DNA of 26,477 nt from JBGUVL01 sp045134375 (GCA_045134375.1 JBGUVL010000018.1:1-26477), one strand, 5' to 3'; counted from the stretch's first letter, positions 16,823 to 24,320 are shown. Notes: generated by a model not told the origin, from the sequence alone. Numbers and translations are program-made.

Positions 16823-17438
16823 TGCGAAACGTTATCTAGGAATCTTTGGTGAAATGGATCCTATCTTGGAGGAACTATTGGATTCGTGTTATGAAGAAGT
16901 AAAACAAGTGGCAGAACCAAAGTTTATGATGCAGCGTTGTCATTTACAACAGAATCCATTGATGATTGAAGAATATGCATTATCTTTGCCGTATTCGGAT
17001 TTGGAAGAGATGTTAAGCGGTTGTCATGAATGTCTACTTGTGGCATGTACGCTAGGACCTGCAATGGATCGTAAGATTACCTATTATTCGCATGTTGATA
17101 TGGCACGCATGAGTGTTTTTGATGCGGTGGCGAGTGCCTATATTGAAGAAATCAGTGATGCCTATGAGGCAAAGCAGAATTTAACAAATCGAACTATGCG
17201 ATTTTGTCCAGGATATGGGAATGTGCCGATTTCGCTGAATCGAAGATTCGCGGATTTATTATCTTGTCATCGCCATATTGGACTATATGTTAGTGAAAAT
17301 GACTTATTGTTACCAATGAAATCAATGATTGGAATCATAGGGATTGGTAGAACAAAAAAGAAAGATTGTTATCATTGTGTCAAGCGAGAGTACTGTGAGT
17401 TAAGAAAGCGGGGAAGAAGATGTTATTCGATCGATTAG
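16809..17438 (+). CDS. Stand-alone methionine synthase activation domain protein
   Basis: I recognise a free-standing relative of the C-terminal MetH activation domain. In MetH that domain binds S-adenosylmethionine and helps to re-methylate cobalamin that has been oxidised to Cob(II). The helpful motif is RFCPGYGNVPISLNRR (R131, G135, Y136), which corresponds to the RxxxGY SAM-binding signature. The extreme C-terminus has C187, C190, C196 and C205 (CX2CX5CX8C), which could bind an iron-sulfur cluster or act in electron transfer; that is inference. It has 209 residues. I choose ATG 16809 (AAGTGAG seven bases before) rather than GTG 16797, which has no ribosome site. It overlaps metF by 14 bases and metH by 19, and that metH lacks this domain. 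The fit of size and position makes the role likely. Confidence 0.85.
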   Translation: MWKDNAKRYLGIFGEMDPILEELLDSCYEEVKQVAEPKFMMQRCHLQQNPLMIEEYALSLPYSDLEEMLSGCHECLLVACTLGPAMDRKITYYSHVDMARMSVFDAVASAYIEEISDAYEAKQNLTNRTMRFCPGYGNVPISLNRRFADLLSCHRHIGLYVSENDLLLPMKSMIGIIGIGRTKKKDCYHCVKREYCELRKRGRRCYSID

Positions 17439-19771
17439 GAAAAGAAGTTTTACTGTTTGATGGAGCAATGGGAACGCAGCTTCAGGAGGCAGGATTAAAA
17501 AGTGGAGAACTTCCGGAAGTATGGAACATAACAAATCCAGAACGGTTAGTAGAGATTCATTCCCGTTATTTAGAAGCAGGCAGTGATTTTATCACAACTA
17601 ATACTTTTGGTTGTAATCGTTACAAAATGAAAGATAGTGGCTATCGTGTGGAAGATCTTATTCTAGCCGCTGTTCATAATGCAGAAAAAGCGAGAGAGAA
17701 AGTAGGAAAAGAAGCTTATATTGTGCTTGATATTGGTCCAATTGGGCAATTATTAAAACCGATGGGAACATTATCCTGGGAAGAAGCGTACGATGTGATC
17801 AAACAACAGGTTGTCGCAGTCAAAGATCGTGTTGATGCGGTTTTACTGGAAACGATGAGCGATTTGTACGAAGTAAAAGCAGGGGTTTTAGCAGTCAAAG
17901 AGAATAGTGATTTGCCCGTCTTTGTTTCGATGACATACGAAGCGAATGGGAGAACACTATCAGGATGTGATACTTTGACGATGGTCAATGTATTGGAAGG
18001 ACTTCATGTTGATGCCTTAGGGGTAAACTGTTCCTTAGGACCAAAGGAATTGTCACCAATTATAAATGAGATTTTATCCTATGCGCATGTTCCTGTTTTA
18101 ATGCAACCCAATGCTGGTTTGCCTTGTTTGGTCGATGGAAAAACATGTTATCATTTAGGAGTCGACGAATTTGTTGAAGAAAGCATCAAACATGTAAAAA
18201 ATGGTGTTGCTATCATTGGTGGGTGTTGTGGAACCACCCCTGAATTTATTCGTCAATTACGAGAGTCATTACCAGAACAGCTTACTATCCTTTCTAATGA
18301 TTATGTAACGAGAGTCAGCAGTGGTGTTCGTACGGTTGAATTTGGGAAACATGTTGTGGTATGTGGAGAACGTTTGAATCCTACAGGAAAAAAGAAATTA
18401 AAGTTAGCATTGCAGGAAAAACGGTATGAAGATGTTGTTAAGGAAGCCATTCTCCAAAATGAGGCGAACGCTCATGTGTTGGATGTCAATGTGGGGGTTG
18501 CAGGAATTGAAGAAGATAAAGTTATGCCAGAAATCATATCTTTACTTCAAGAAGTAATTACTTTGCCTTTGCAAATTGATAGTTCCCATGCAAGTGCAAT
18601 TGAAGCAGCTTGTCGTATCTATAATGGGAAACCACTCATTAATTCGGTTAATGGAAAAGAGGAGGTCATGGAAGCAATCTTTCCAATTGTGAAGAAATAT
18701 GGGGGTGTTGTTGTCGCATTGACATTAGATGAAAATGGGATACCGGCGAAAGCAGAAGATCGTTTTGAAATAGCGAAGCGAATTATAAAAAAAGCTGCGA
18801 ACTATGGAATTCATAAAAAGGATATTATTGTAGATGCTTTGGTATTAACGGTAAGCGCACAGCAAAAAGAAGTGTTCGAAACCATCAAAGCGGTTTCTAT
18901 GATCAAAACATTAGGCGTTCATACTGTCCTTGGTGTCAGCAATGTTTCTTTTGGTTTACCAAAGCGACCTTTGCTGAATCGTACTTTTTTATCCATGGCA
19001 ATGGCAGCAGGATTGGATATGCCGATCATGAATCCATTGGATGAAGAAATGATGAGTTGTGTGGATGCGTTTAATGTCTTATACAATTATGACAAAGATG
19101 CACAACAATACATTCAAAGACATAGTGACGGGGAAGAAAAAACGAAACTGACGACGAAAGAAGTCTCTTTAGCCGATGCGGTTTTACATGGTTTAAAGAA
19201 AGAAGCGGTAAATGCGGTAAAAAAAGAATTGGCAGAAAAGGATGCTATGGTAATCATTAATGAAGTTTTGATTCCGGCATTAAATCATGTGGGAAAGCTA
19301 TATGAAGAGAATAAAATTTACTTACCACAGTTAATTCAGTCAGCAGAAGCAAGCAAAGAAGCCTTTTCGATCATTAAAGAAAGTTTTGTTTCGGGTTCTA
19401 TGGGGAAAGGTCCTATTATTATGGCAACGGTAGAAGGGGATATCCATGATATTGGAAAAAATATCGTTAAAGTAGTATTGGAAAGTTATGGTTACCAGGT
19501 GATTGATTTAGGAAAAGATGTCGCAATTGAAAAAGTTGTAGAGGCATACTACACCTATCATCCGAAAGCGATTGGATTAAGTGCGTTGATGACGACGACG
19601 GTCTTAAATATGAAAAAAACAATAGAAGAACTACGAAAAATCAAAGATGTTTGTCCTATTTGGGTAGGGGGAGCCGTTTTAAATCCAGAATTTGCGATTG
19701 AAATTGGTGCTGATTACTATACAAAAGATGCGATGGAAAGCGTGGAACTACTAGAAAAAATAATTCAATAA
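17420..19771 (+). CDS. metH: Cobalamin-dependent methionine synthase without activation domain (MetH)
   Basis: MetH transfers a methyl group from 5-methyl-tetrahydrofolate through cobalamin to homocysteine, giving methionine. Domains in order: homocysteine-binding barrel (about 1-290) with zinc ligands C204, C269 and C270 (VNCSLGP, GGCCGTTP); pterin-binding barrel (about 300-570, starting CGERLNPTGKKK); cap helix bundle (about 590-660); and the B12-binding Rossmann domain with the DxHxxG motif D674-H676-G679. The chain ends at 783 residues, soon after VWVGGAV. The roughly 330-residue activation domain of the E. coli enzyme (about 1,230 residues) is absent and apparently supplied by the preceding gene. 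GGGGAAG lies before the ATG, inside the neighbour. The presence of MetH implies cobalamin uptake or synthesis; no MetE is seen here. Confidence 0.96.
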   Translation: MLFDRLGKEVLLFDGAMGTQLQEAGLKSGELPEVWNITNPERLVEIHSRYLEAGSDFITTNTFGCNRYKMKDSGYRVEDLILAAVHNAEKAREKVGKEAYIVLDIGPIGQLLKPMGTLSWEEAYDVIKQQVVAVKDRVDAVLLETMSDLYEVKAGVLAVKENSDLPVFVSMTYEANGRTLSGCDTLTMVNVLEGLHVDALGVNCSLGPKELSPIINEILSYAHVPVLMQPNAGLPCLVDGKTCYHLGVDEFVEESIKHVKNGVAIIGGCCGTTPEFIRQLRESLPEQLTILSNDYVTRVSSGVRTVEFGKHVVVCGERLNPTGKKKLKLALQEKRYEDVVKEAILQNEANAHVLDVNVGVAGIEEDKVMPEIISLLQEVITLPLQIDSSHASAIEAACRIYNGKPLINSVNGKEEVMEAIFPIVKKYGGVVVALTLDENGIPAKAEDRFEIAKRIIKKAANYGIHKKDIIVDALVLTVSAQQKEVFETIKAVSMIKTLGVHTVLGVSNVSFGLPKRPLLNRTFLSMAMAAGLDMPIMNPLDEEMMSCVDAFNVLYNYDKDAQQYIQRHSDGEEKTKLTTKEVSLADAVLHGLKKEAVNAVKKELAEKDAMVIINEVLIPALNHVGKLYEENKIYLPQLIQSAEASKEAFSIIKESFVSGSMGKGPIIMATVEGDIHDIGKNIVKVVLESYGYQVIDLGKDVAIEKVVEAYYTYHPKAIGLSALMTTTVLNMKKTIEELRKIKDVCPIWVGGAVLNPEFAIEIGADYYTKDAMESVELLEKIIQ

Positions 19772-19805
19772 AGAGAAGCAAAGTGGAAATAACTTTGTTT
19801 TTCTT
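19771..19805 (+). terminator. Probable terminator after metH
   Basis: CAAAGT at 19779-19784 pairs with ACTTTG at 19792-19797. The stem extends outwards through A-T and G-T pairs (AAGAGAAG with TTTTTCTT). The loop has 7 nt. The stem is A/T-rich and so possibly weak. Confidence 0.5.
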
Positions 19806-19813
19806 AGTTTCTA

Positions 19814-19842
19814 TTGTCTTAACATTATATTTATTGTACAAT
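19814..19842 (+). promoter_or_regulatory. Promoter of the second HAD phosphatase gene
   Basis: TTGTCT at 19814-19819 and TACAAT at 19837-19842 are separated by 17 bp, 25 bases upstream of the start at 19867. Confidence 0.5.
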
Positions 19843-19866
19843 AAAAAAGTATGTGAGGTAAATGAT

Positions 19867-20721
19867 ATGATTAAACTGTTGGTAAGCGATATAGATGGAA
19901 CATTACTTAATGAAAAACATGTGGTGGATTCACCCACTCAGATTGCTGTTAAGAAACTAAGAGAGTCTGGCATTTCTTTTATGGTAGCAAGTGGTAGAAA
20001 TTATGAAGCTATTTTAGAAGCACTTCAGGTTTTTGATTTTAAGTGCAAATGCATTGCACTCAATGGAGCGGATTTTCGCGATAATGATGGGAAAAGTTTG
20101 ATCATTAAACCGATTGGAGATGCCGCTATCGATAAAATGAAAATGATTATTGAAAATAGTGAGGTAACCATGGAATATTATTGTGCTGATGGTGCTTATA
20201 CACAGATTGATCAGGATCAGTTGATACCTACTTATATTGAAAATTTTATGTATATGTTTGATATTAGTTATGCAAAAGCGAAAAAGTTTATTGATGAGTT
20301 AGCAGTGGATAAATATATGATTACATTAAAAGATTTTGATGAAATTAGAAAGCATACGATATTAAAACTAGAATTTCATTTTCGCGACAAAATGGAACGA
20401 AATCGTGTGAAAGAACTTTTATATCAGATTGAAGGTCTTCATGTAACCAGTTCTGCTCCATTAAATATTGAAGTGACGCATTATGATGCGACCAAAGGAA
20501 ACATGATTGAAGCCGTTTGTGAATACTATGGTTATGCGAAAGAAGAAGTGGTCGTCATTGGTGATAGTGCGAATGATTTAAGTATGTTAACTCGTTTTCC
20601 TCACTCCTATGCCATGGGGAATGCAAGTGATTATGTCAAAGATGCAGCAACGCACATTACCGATGATAATGCTCATCAGGGTGTTGCAAAAGTGATTCAT
20701 TCGTTGTTAGAAAACCAATAA
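19867..20721 (+). CDS. Cof-type HAD-IIB family phosphatase (second paralogue)
   Basis: This is a second haloacid dehalogenase-type phosphatase of 284 residues, related over its full length to the protein at 14941-15816. Motif I is SDIDGTLLNE, motif II lies in VASGR, and motif IV is GDSANDLSM. The cap domain is of the Cof (C2B) type. The start is ATG 19867, behind GTGAGGT. An in-frame GTG at 19783 would add 28 hydrophobic residues but lies within the metH terminator and has no ribosome site, so I reject that apparent membrane anchor. Substrate unknown. It ends at the bidirectional terminator shared with the converging methyltransferase gene. Confidence 0.9.
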   Translation: MIKLLVSDIDGTLLNEKHVVDSPTQIAVKKLRESGISFMVASGRNYEAILEALQVFDFKCKCIALNGADFRDNDGKSLIIKPIGDAAIDKMKMIIENSEVTMEYYCADGAYTQIDQDQLIPTYIENFMYMFDISYAKAKKFIDELAVDKYMITLKDFDEIRKHTILKLEFHFRDKMERNRVKELLYQIEGLHVTSSAPLNIEVTHYDATKGNMIEAVCEYYGYAKEEVVVIGDSANDLSMLTRFPHSYAMGNASDYVKDAATHITDDNAHQGVAKVIHSLLENQ

Positions 20722-20769
20722 AAAAAGAAGGGAACGATGGAATTAAATAGCCATTGTCTCTTCTTTTTT
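20721..20769. terminator. Bidirectional terminator between convergent genes
   Basis: A-run plus GAAGGG-A-ACGATGG (20721-20740) pairs with CCATTGT-CTCTTC plus T-run (20751-20769), with one bulged A and two G-T pairs. Both strands end in a T-run, so it can serve the rightward phosphatase gene and the leftward methyltransferase gene. Its right half encodes the last residues of the methyltransferase. Confidence 0.8.
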
Positions 20770-21657
20770 ACTTTCTTCATTGGTTTCCCATCTTCCATAA
20801 ATACCACATGGTAAAATCGTGTTTGTTCTTGTGATGGGAAGACCTATTTCACCGGTTTGAATCTTTCCTTCAGGATATTTTTTCAATATGGTAGCATGCA
20901 GTAAATTTGCTAATACGGTGGCACTAAATCCTGTTGTATAAGAGTTGATTAAAAAGAATAATGGATGTTCATCTAAAATTTCCATGCAAGCTTTAACGAG
21001 AGGATAAAGCTGTTCTTCAATTTTCCATAATTCACCATTAGGACCTCTACCATAGCTAGGAGGATCCATAATAATGACATGGTAGGTTCTTCCACGACGT
21101 TTCTCACGTTGTACAAATTTTACCACATCATCAACAATGAAACGAATTTTTTTATTTTCTAGATGAGAGAGATACATATTCTCTTTTGCCCAACTTACCA
21201 TACCTTTACTGGCATCGACGTGAACAACTTCACTAGCTCCTGCTTTGGCGCAAGCCATGGTAGCTCCCCCAGTATAAGCAAATAGATTTAAAACACGGAT
21301 TTCACGATTTGCATGACTAATTTTATCAAACATATAATCCCAGTTTGCTGCTTGTTCTGGAAAAATTCCAGTGTGCTTGAATCCGGTTGGAGAAACTTTG
21401 AATATTAAATCACGATATTGGATGGTCCATTGATCTTTCACTTTTTTGATATATTCCCAATTCCCTCCACCTTTATTGGAACGATGATAATGGGCGTGTG
21501 GTTTTTGCCAAAGGGTGTCTTCCTTTTCCATTGGCCAAATTGCCTGTGGGTCTGGACGACGTAGGATAACATCTTTCCAGCGCTCTAATTTCTCACCATT
21601 TCCGGTATCGATACATTCATAGTCTTGCCAGTTTTTTGCTACTAAATTACGGTTCAT
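20743..21657 (-). CDS. Class I SAM-dependent methyltransferase, RlmI/RlmK-like
   Basis: This is a Rossmann-fold methyltransferase of 304 residues. Motif I is VLNLFAYTGGATMACAKAGA, followed by the acidic VHVDASKGMVSWAKEN (motif II). The catalytic or target-base motif IV is MDPPSYGRG. This arrangement matches the COG1092 group that includes the 23S rRNA cytosine methyltransferase RlmI and the RlmK domain, but the PUA domain of RlmI is not evident. RNA is the most likely substrate, though its exact target cannot be read. The ribosome site AAAGGAG and an extended -10 promoter lie upstream on the minus strand. The gene converges on the HAD phosphatase gene. Confidence 0.82.
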   Translation of the reverse strand: MNRNLVAKNWQDYECIDTGNGEKLERWKDVILRRPDPQAIWPMEKEDTLWQKPHAHYHRSNKGGGNWEYIKKVKDQWTIQYRDLIFKVSPTGFKHTGIFPEQAANWDYMFDKISHANREIRVLNLFAYTGGATMACAKAGASEVVHVDASKGMVSWAKENMYLSHLENKKIRFIVDDVVKFVQREKRRGRTYHVIIMDPPSYGRGPNGELWKIEEQLYPLVKACMEILDEHPLFFLINSYTTGFSATVLANLLHATILKKYPEGKIQTGEIGLPITRTNTILPCGIYGRWETNEESKKEETMAI

Positions 21658-21683
21658 AATTGGCTCCTTTTTAAAACAGTAGT

Positions 21684-21712
21684 ATTATATCATGAATCAA
21701 AATGTTCGTTAA
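21684..21712 (-). promoter_or_regulatory. Promoter of the methyltransferase gene
   Basis: On the minus strand TTAACG (21707-21712) and TATAAT (21684-21689) are separated by 17 bp. TG one base before the -10 box makes it an extended -10 promoter. Confidence 0.7.
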
Positions 21713-21802
21713 CTTAAAATGGTGAAAATGGGAAATTGTGGAAAAATGAGTGAATTAGAGAAAGAATGATTTAGAAAATAAAATATGTGATAAAATAAAA
21801 CA

Positions 21803-21808
21803 TATAAT
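21803..21808 (+). promoter_or_regulatory. Probable -10 box for the AlaX-like gene
   Basis: A perfect TATAAT lies 26 bases before the start at 21834. No convincing -35 box is seen at the usual distance. Confidence 0.35.
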
Positions 21809-21833
21809 GTAGTTATCAATGAGGTGAAAAAGA

Positions 21834-22994
21834 ATGGCAAATATTTTATATGACAACTGCTTTATTACTAGTTATCAAAGTGAGGTAAAAGAAGTCATTG
21901 AAGAAAATGGTTTTTATTGGCATTATTTAGAAGAAACAATTTTTCATCAAGGTATGTGTGGGGTAGACCCTGATGAAGGTTTGATCAATCAGCATCGGGT
22001 CCTTAAATTAAAGAAAGAGGGCGACAAAGTTTGGCATTTACTAGATGTAAAATTAGAAGGGAAAGTGACCTTATCCGTTGATTTCCATTTGCGTTTTTCT
22101 CATGCTCAGGTGCATACCGCCCAGCATTTGCTTTGTGGAATCATGGAGAGTGTTTATGGTTGCAAGATGCTTTCCCATCAATGGAACGGAAATTATAATG
22201 AAATTGAATTTGCAACCGATCAAATTAGTGAACGAAAAATTCATGAATTACAAGTTATTGTCAATGGGTTGATTCGTGATGATCTAAAAGTAAAGATCTT
22301 TTATCCAACCAAGATGGAAATGGCGAATTATGCAATCGATAATCCTGGATTATATGATGAAGTACGTATGGTTTCAATTGGTGATATAACGACAAAACCT
22401 TGTACGAATATTCATATTCCTTCTTTGCGTTATTTGCAGATGGTGAAAATTAATGGTTGTGAGAAAACGGAAAAAGGGGTTAAGATCATGTTTGTTTGTG
22501 GGGATCAGCTTTTGAATAACTACGATCGATATTATGAATCTTTAAAGAAGGCATCAAAACTTTTGGCACAGCCTTTTGATTTTATTGAACTTGGAATCCT
22601 GAAATTAGTGATGGAAAACAATACGCAAAAAGCAGATATGGCTTTGTTAAGAACGAAGTATGTAGAAGCATTAGCGCAAGGGATGGATTGGAGCAAAAAA
22701 CAGTATCGAGTTTATGATGATATGGATATTCGTACTTTCCTTTTGTTTGTAAATGAATGTGCTAAAATTAGTAATAATGATTTTATTCTATTATGGAAAC
22801 AGGAAAAGCGCATGCATATCGCCTTGTATTCGGTTTGTGGGAATGCAATTCAACAATGGCATGAAATCTTAGATGGTTATGCGATTAGTGGAAATGGAAA
22901 TGAGTATTTAATGCAAGGTGGAAGCAGTTATAAAGAAGAAATTGAAGATTATCTGTCGAAAAAAATAGAAGAAATAGAAATATCTATGATATAA
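21834..22994 (+). CDS. AlaX-like tRNA editing protein (alanyl-tRNA editing domain plus DHHA1-like tail)
   Basis: This protein resembles the editing part of alanyl-tRNA synthetase. Such proteins free tRNA from wrongly attached amino acids, usually Ser or Gly on tRNA-Ala. The zinc-site residues are preserved: H94 and H98 in HTAQHLL, and C190 and H194 in CTNIH, where the family usually has CGGTH. A long C-terminal part (about 230-386) ends in GNEYLMQGGSSYKEEIEDYL, resembling a degenerate DHHA1 domain. The whole has 386 residues, typical of long AlaX (type II) proteins. GAGGTG precedes the ATG. The altered C-site motif leaves the exact substrate open. It is apparently monocistronic or transcribed with the following lipoprotein gene. 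Confidence 0.82.
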   Translation: MANILYDNCFITSYQSEVKEVIEENGFYWHYLEETIFHQGMCGVDPDEGLINQHRVLKLKKEGDKVWHLLDVKLEGKVTLSVDFHLRFSHAQVHTAQHLLCGIMESVYGCKMLSHQWNGNYNEIEFATDQISERKIHELQVIVNGLIRDDLKVKIFYPTKMEMANYAIDNPGLYDEVRMVSIGDITTKPCTNIHIPSLRYLQMVKINGCEKTEKGVKIMFVCGDQLLNNYDRYYESLKKASKLLAQPFDFIELGILKLVMENNTQKADMALLRTKYVEALAQGMDWSKKQYRVYDDMDIRTFLLFVNECAKISNNDFILLWKQEKRMHIALYSVCGNAIQQWHEILDGYAISGNGNEYLMQGGSSYKEEIEDYLSKKIEEIEISMI

Positions 22995-22995
22995 T
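22987..22995 (+). promoter_or_regulatory. Extended -10 promoter element before the lipoprotein gene
   Basis: TGATATAAT (22987-22995) is a full extended -10 element overlapping the stop codon of the AlaX-like gene. The -35 region is poor. It lies 21 bases before the lipoprotein start. Confidence 0.4.
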
Positions 22996-23016
22996 AGCTT
23001 CATATGGAGGAGTTTT

Positions 23017-23652
23017 ATGAAGAAAGTGTTATGTCTGCTTTGTCTTTCCTTTGCCTTGTGTTTGAGTGCTTGTGGGAAAGAGGAACCGGTAAAGAAATCA
23101 GAAATTGAAATTGTAAAAAATGATGTCTATGCGGAACCTAATGTTCCTAGTGATGCGCAGGTAAAATTGTTTAATAAATTAAGCAAAGCGGTGAATAAAG
23201 ATGATGACAAGGAAATGATTGCGACATTAGTGGCTCAGAATTTTGCGTTTGATTTCTTTAGTTTAAAAAATAAAGAATCATCTTCTGATGTGGGTGGGTT
23301 AACTTATTTGCCAGAAGCAAGTAGGGAGGATTTCACTACTTTTGCGAGTGCTTATGTTTACAGCAATTATGCAACCATCAAAAACAATGAAGGAGTTGCG
23401 AATTTGCCGATGGTGAATGAAGTTAATGTGGATGGGGTAGAAGCTACCACCTATGACTATACCGTAAGAACGGCTGCTGATGCTCAAGCAGGAACAGAAG
23501 CAAGTGAGATTACGAATACTTATGATGCATGGAATATTACCATTGGGATATCCTATGATAAAACTTCACTCAACGAGGATGAACTAAAAAAGGTTGCTAC
23601 TATTACAGTCATTGATTTTGATGGACGACTTTGTGTTGTCAGCATGAATTAA
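23017..23652 (+). CDS. Small lipoprotein of unknown function
   Basis: The N-terminus is a lipoprotein signal: Lys-Lys, a hydrophobic stretch, then the lipobox LSAC with C19 as the lipidated residue. The mature protein (about 190 residues) should be anchored outside the membrane. After a charged linker the domain is mixed alpha/beta with no motif I recognise. Features such as KLFNKLSKAVNKDDDKEMIA and the late DAWNITIGISYD are reminiscent of NTF2-like accessory proteins, but this is only an impression. TGGAGGAG precedes the ATG. The gene sits between the AlaX-like gene and a strong terminator, so it may be transcribed with AlaX or from its own -10 element. Function not assigned. Confidence 0.75.
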   Translation: MKKVLCLLCLSFALCLSACGKEEPVKKSEIEIVKNDVYAEPNVPSDAQVKLFNKLSKAVNKDDDKEMIATLVAQNFAFDFFSLKNKESSSDVGGLTYLPEASREDFTTFASAYVYSNYATIKNNEGVANLPMVNEVNVDGVEATTYDYTVRTAADAQAGTEASEITNTYDAWNITIGISYDKTSLNEDELKKVATITVIDFDGRLCVVSMN

Positions 23653-23657
23653 AAGAT

Positions 23658-23690
23658 AACTGCAGAAAAGTCTGCAGTTTTTCTTGTTTT
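23658..23690 (+). terminator. Terminator after the lipoprotein gene
   Basis: AACTGCAGA at 23658-23666 pairs perfectly with TCTGCAGTT at 23671-23679 around an AAAG loop. TTTTCTTGTTTT follows. Confidence 0.9.
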
Positions 23691-23693
23691 TGA

Positions 23694-23714
23694 TTGTAGA
23701 CAAAATGTCTACAA
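23694..23714. promoter_or_regulatory. Perfect 21-bp dyad, probable repressor operator
   Basis: TTGTAGACA (23694-23702) and TGTCTACAA (23706-23714) are a perfect inverted repeat around AAA. A likely -10 box TACAAT (23710-23715) overlaps its right half. A bound dimeric regulator would therefore block the following gene. The form resembles operators of BlaI/MecI/CopY-type winged-helix repressors, but the spacing is not identical and no such regulator is in this window. It is not followed by a T-run, so it is not a terminator. Confidence 0.6.
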
Positions 23715-23744
23715 TACGATATGATAGTGATGGGTGAATGGAAT

Positions 23745-24002
23745 ATGTATCATAAAACAGTAGATGTTGTTGTTTTAAATAAAGCAGAAGGAGGTATAAT
23801 TCCTTTGTTTATTGTTTGGGATGATGGTAGGAAATTTAAAATTACACAAAGTTTTAGTGTTGGACAACGAGTGTCACTAAGTGGGGGATGTGGTAATCTA
23901 TACTACATTATCATCAAAAATAAACAAAAAAAATTGTATCATGATGTCGTTCATAACAATTGGTTTTTGGAAATGCAAGAAGATATGGGAAACCAATTTT
24001 AA
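23745..24002 (+). CDS. Small conserved-looking protein of unknown function, 85 residues
   Basis: This is a compact, beta-rich predicted protein without a signal peptide or membrane segment. It begins MYHKTVDVVVLNKAEGG, continues with PLFIVWDDGRKFKI and a glycine-rich LSGGCGNLYYIII, and ends near NNWFLEMQEDM. The pattern of a tryptophan-Asp-Asp-Gly-Arg strand, a Gly-Gly-x-Gly turn and a terminal Trp-Phe resembles small DUF6504-like proteins found in Firmicutes. I am not certain of that, and no function is known to me. ATGs at 23721 and 23730 are also in frame. I prefer 23745, because GGTGA lies seven bases before it and the predicted transcription start near 23722 excludes the first. The dyad just upstream suggests control by a repressor. 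Confidence 0.6.
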   Translation: MYHKTVDVVVLNKAEGGIIPLFIVWDDGRKFKITQSFSVGQRVSLSGGCGNLYYIIIKNKQKKLYHDVVHNNWFLEMQEDMGNQF

Positions 24003-24059
24003 ATGAGATAGCTTGAGGTTGTTTAAAAAAGTGAAATTTTACGAGTTTTCTTTTTTTAC

Positions 24060-24088
24060 TTGAATAATAAGAAATAATATTTTATAAT
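24060..24088 (+). promoter_or_regulatory. Promoter of leuS
   Basis: TTGAAT (24060-24065) and a perfect TATAAT (24083-24088) are separated by 17 bp. Transcription should begin near 24095, ahead of the T-box leader. No clear terminator for the 85-residue gene is seen between 24003 and 24059, only A- and T-runs. Confidence 0.75.
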
Positions 24089-24094
24089 AATACC

Positions 24095-24320
24095 CATAAC
24101 AGCGATGATAAGGAATAGTAATCTTGAGATGAACAATAGAGAGCAGATGGTTGGTGGAAATCTGTGTAACATGAGAGATGAACTGACCGAGGAGCTGGCC
24201 GATAAGCGGTCCGTAGGCGGCGTTAACGTATAATGAAGGGCATACTTTGAAATAGTATGAACTAAGGTGGTACCGCGTTAATAACGTCCTTAGATTATCT
24301 AAGGGCGTTTTTATTTTTAT
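24095..24320 (+). promoter_or_regulatory. T-box leader, Leu-specific, controlling leuS
   Basis: AGAGAG (24138-24143) opens stem I. The distal hairpin CAGAT/ATCTG carries GGTTGGTG (24149-24156). The specifier loop has GAA followed by CTG at 24183-24185, a leucine codon. GACCG/CGGTC and CATACT/AGTATG stems follow. The T-box sequence is AAGGTGGTACCGCG (24264-24277, preceded by CT). CTAAGG pairs with CCTTAG (24288-24293) in the antiterminator. The terminator is AACGTCCTTAG (24283-24293) with CTAAGGGCGTT (24299-24309) and a T-run to about 24319. Uncharged tRNA-Leu should favour read-through into leuS. Confidence 0.94.

Noticed and set aside
19783..19866. Apparent N-terminal membrane anchor on the second HAD phosphatase
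   Set aside because: The hydrophobic segment comes from translating the metH terminator T-runs and the promoter. There is no ribosome site at 19783, whereas 19867 has GTGAGGT and matches the paralogue start.
23694..23714. Second terminator behind the lipoprotein gene
   Set aside because: The dyad can form a hairpin but is followed by TACGATATG rather than a T-run, and a full terminator already lies at 23658-23690.
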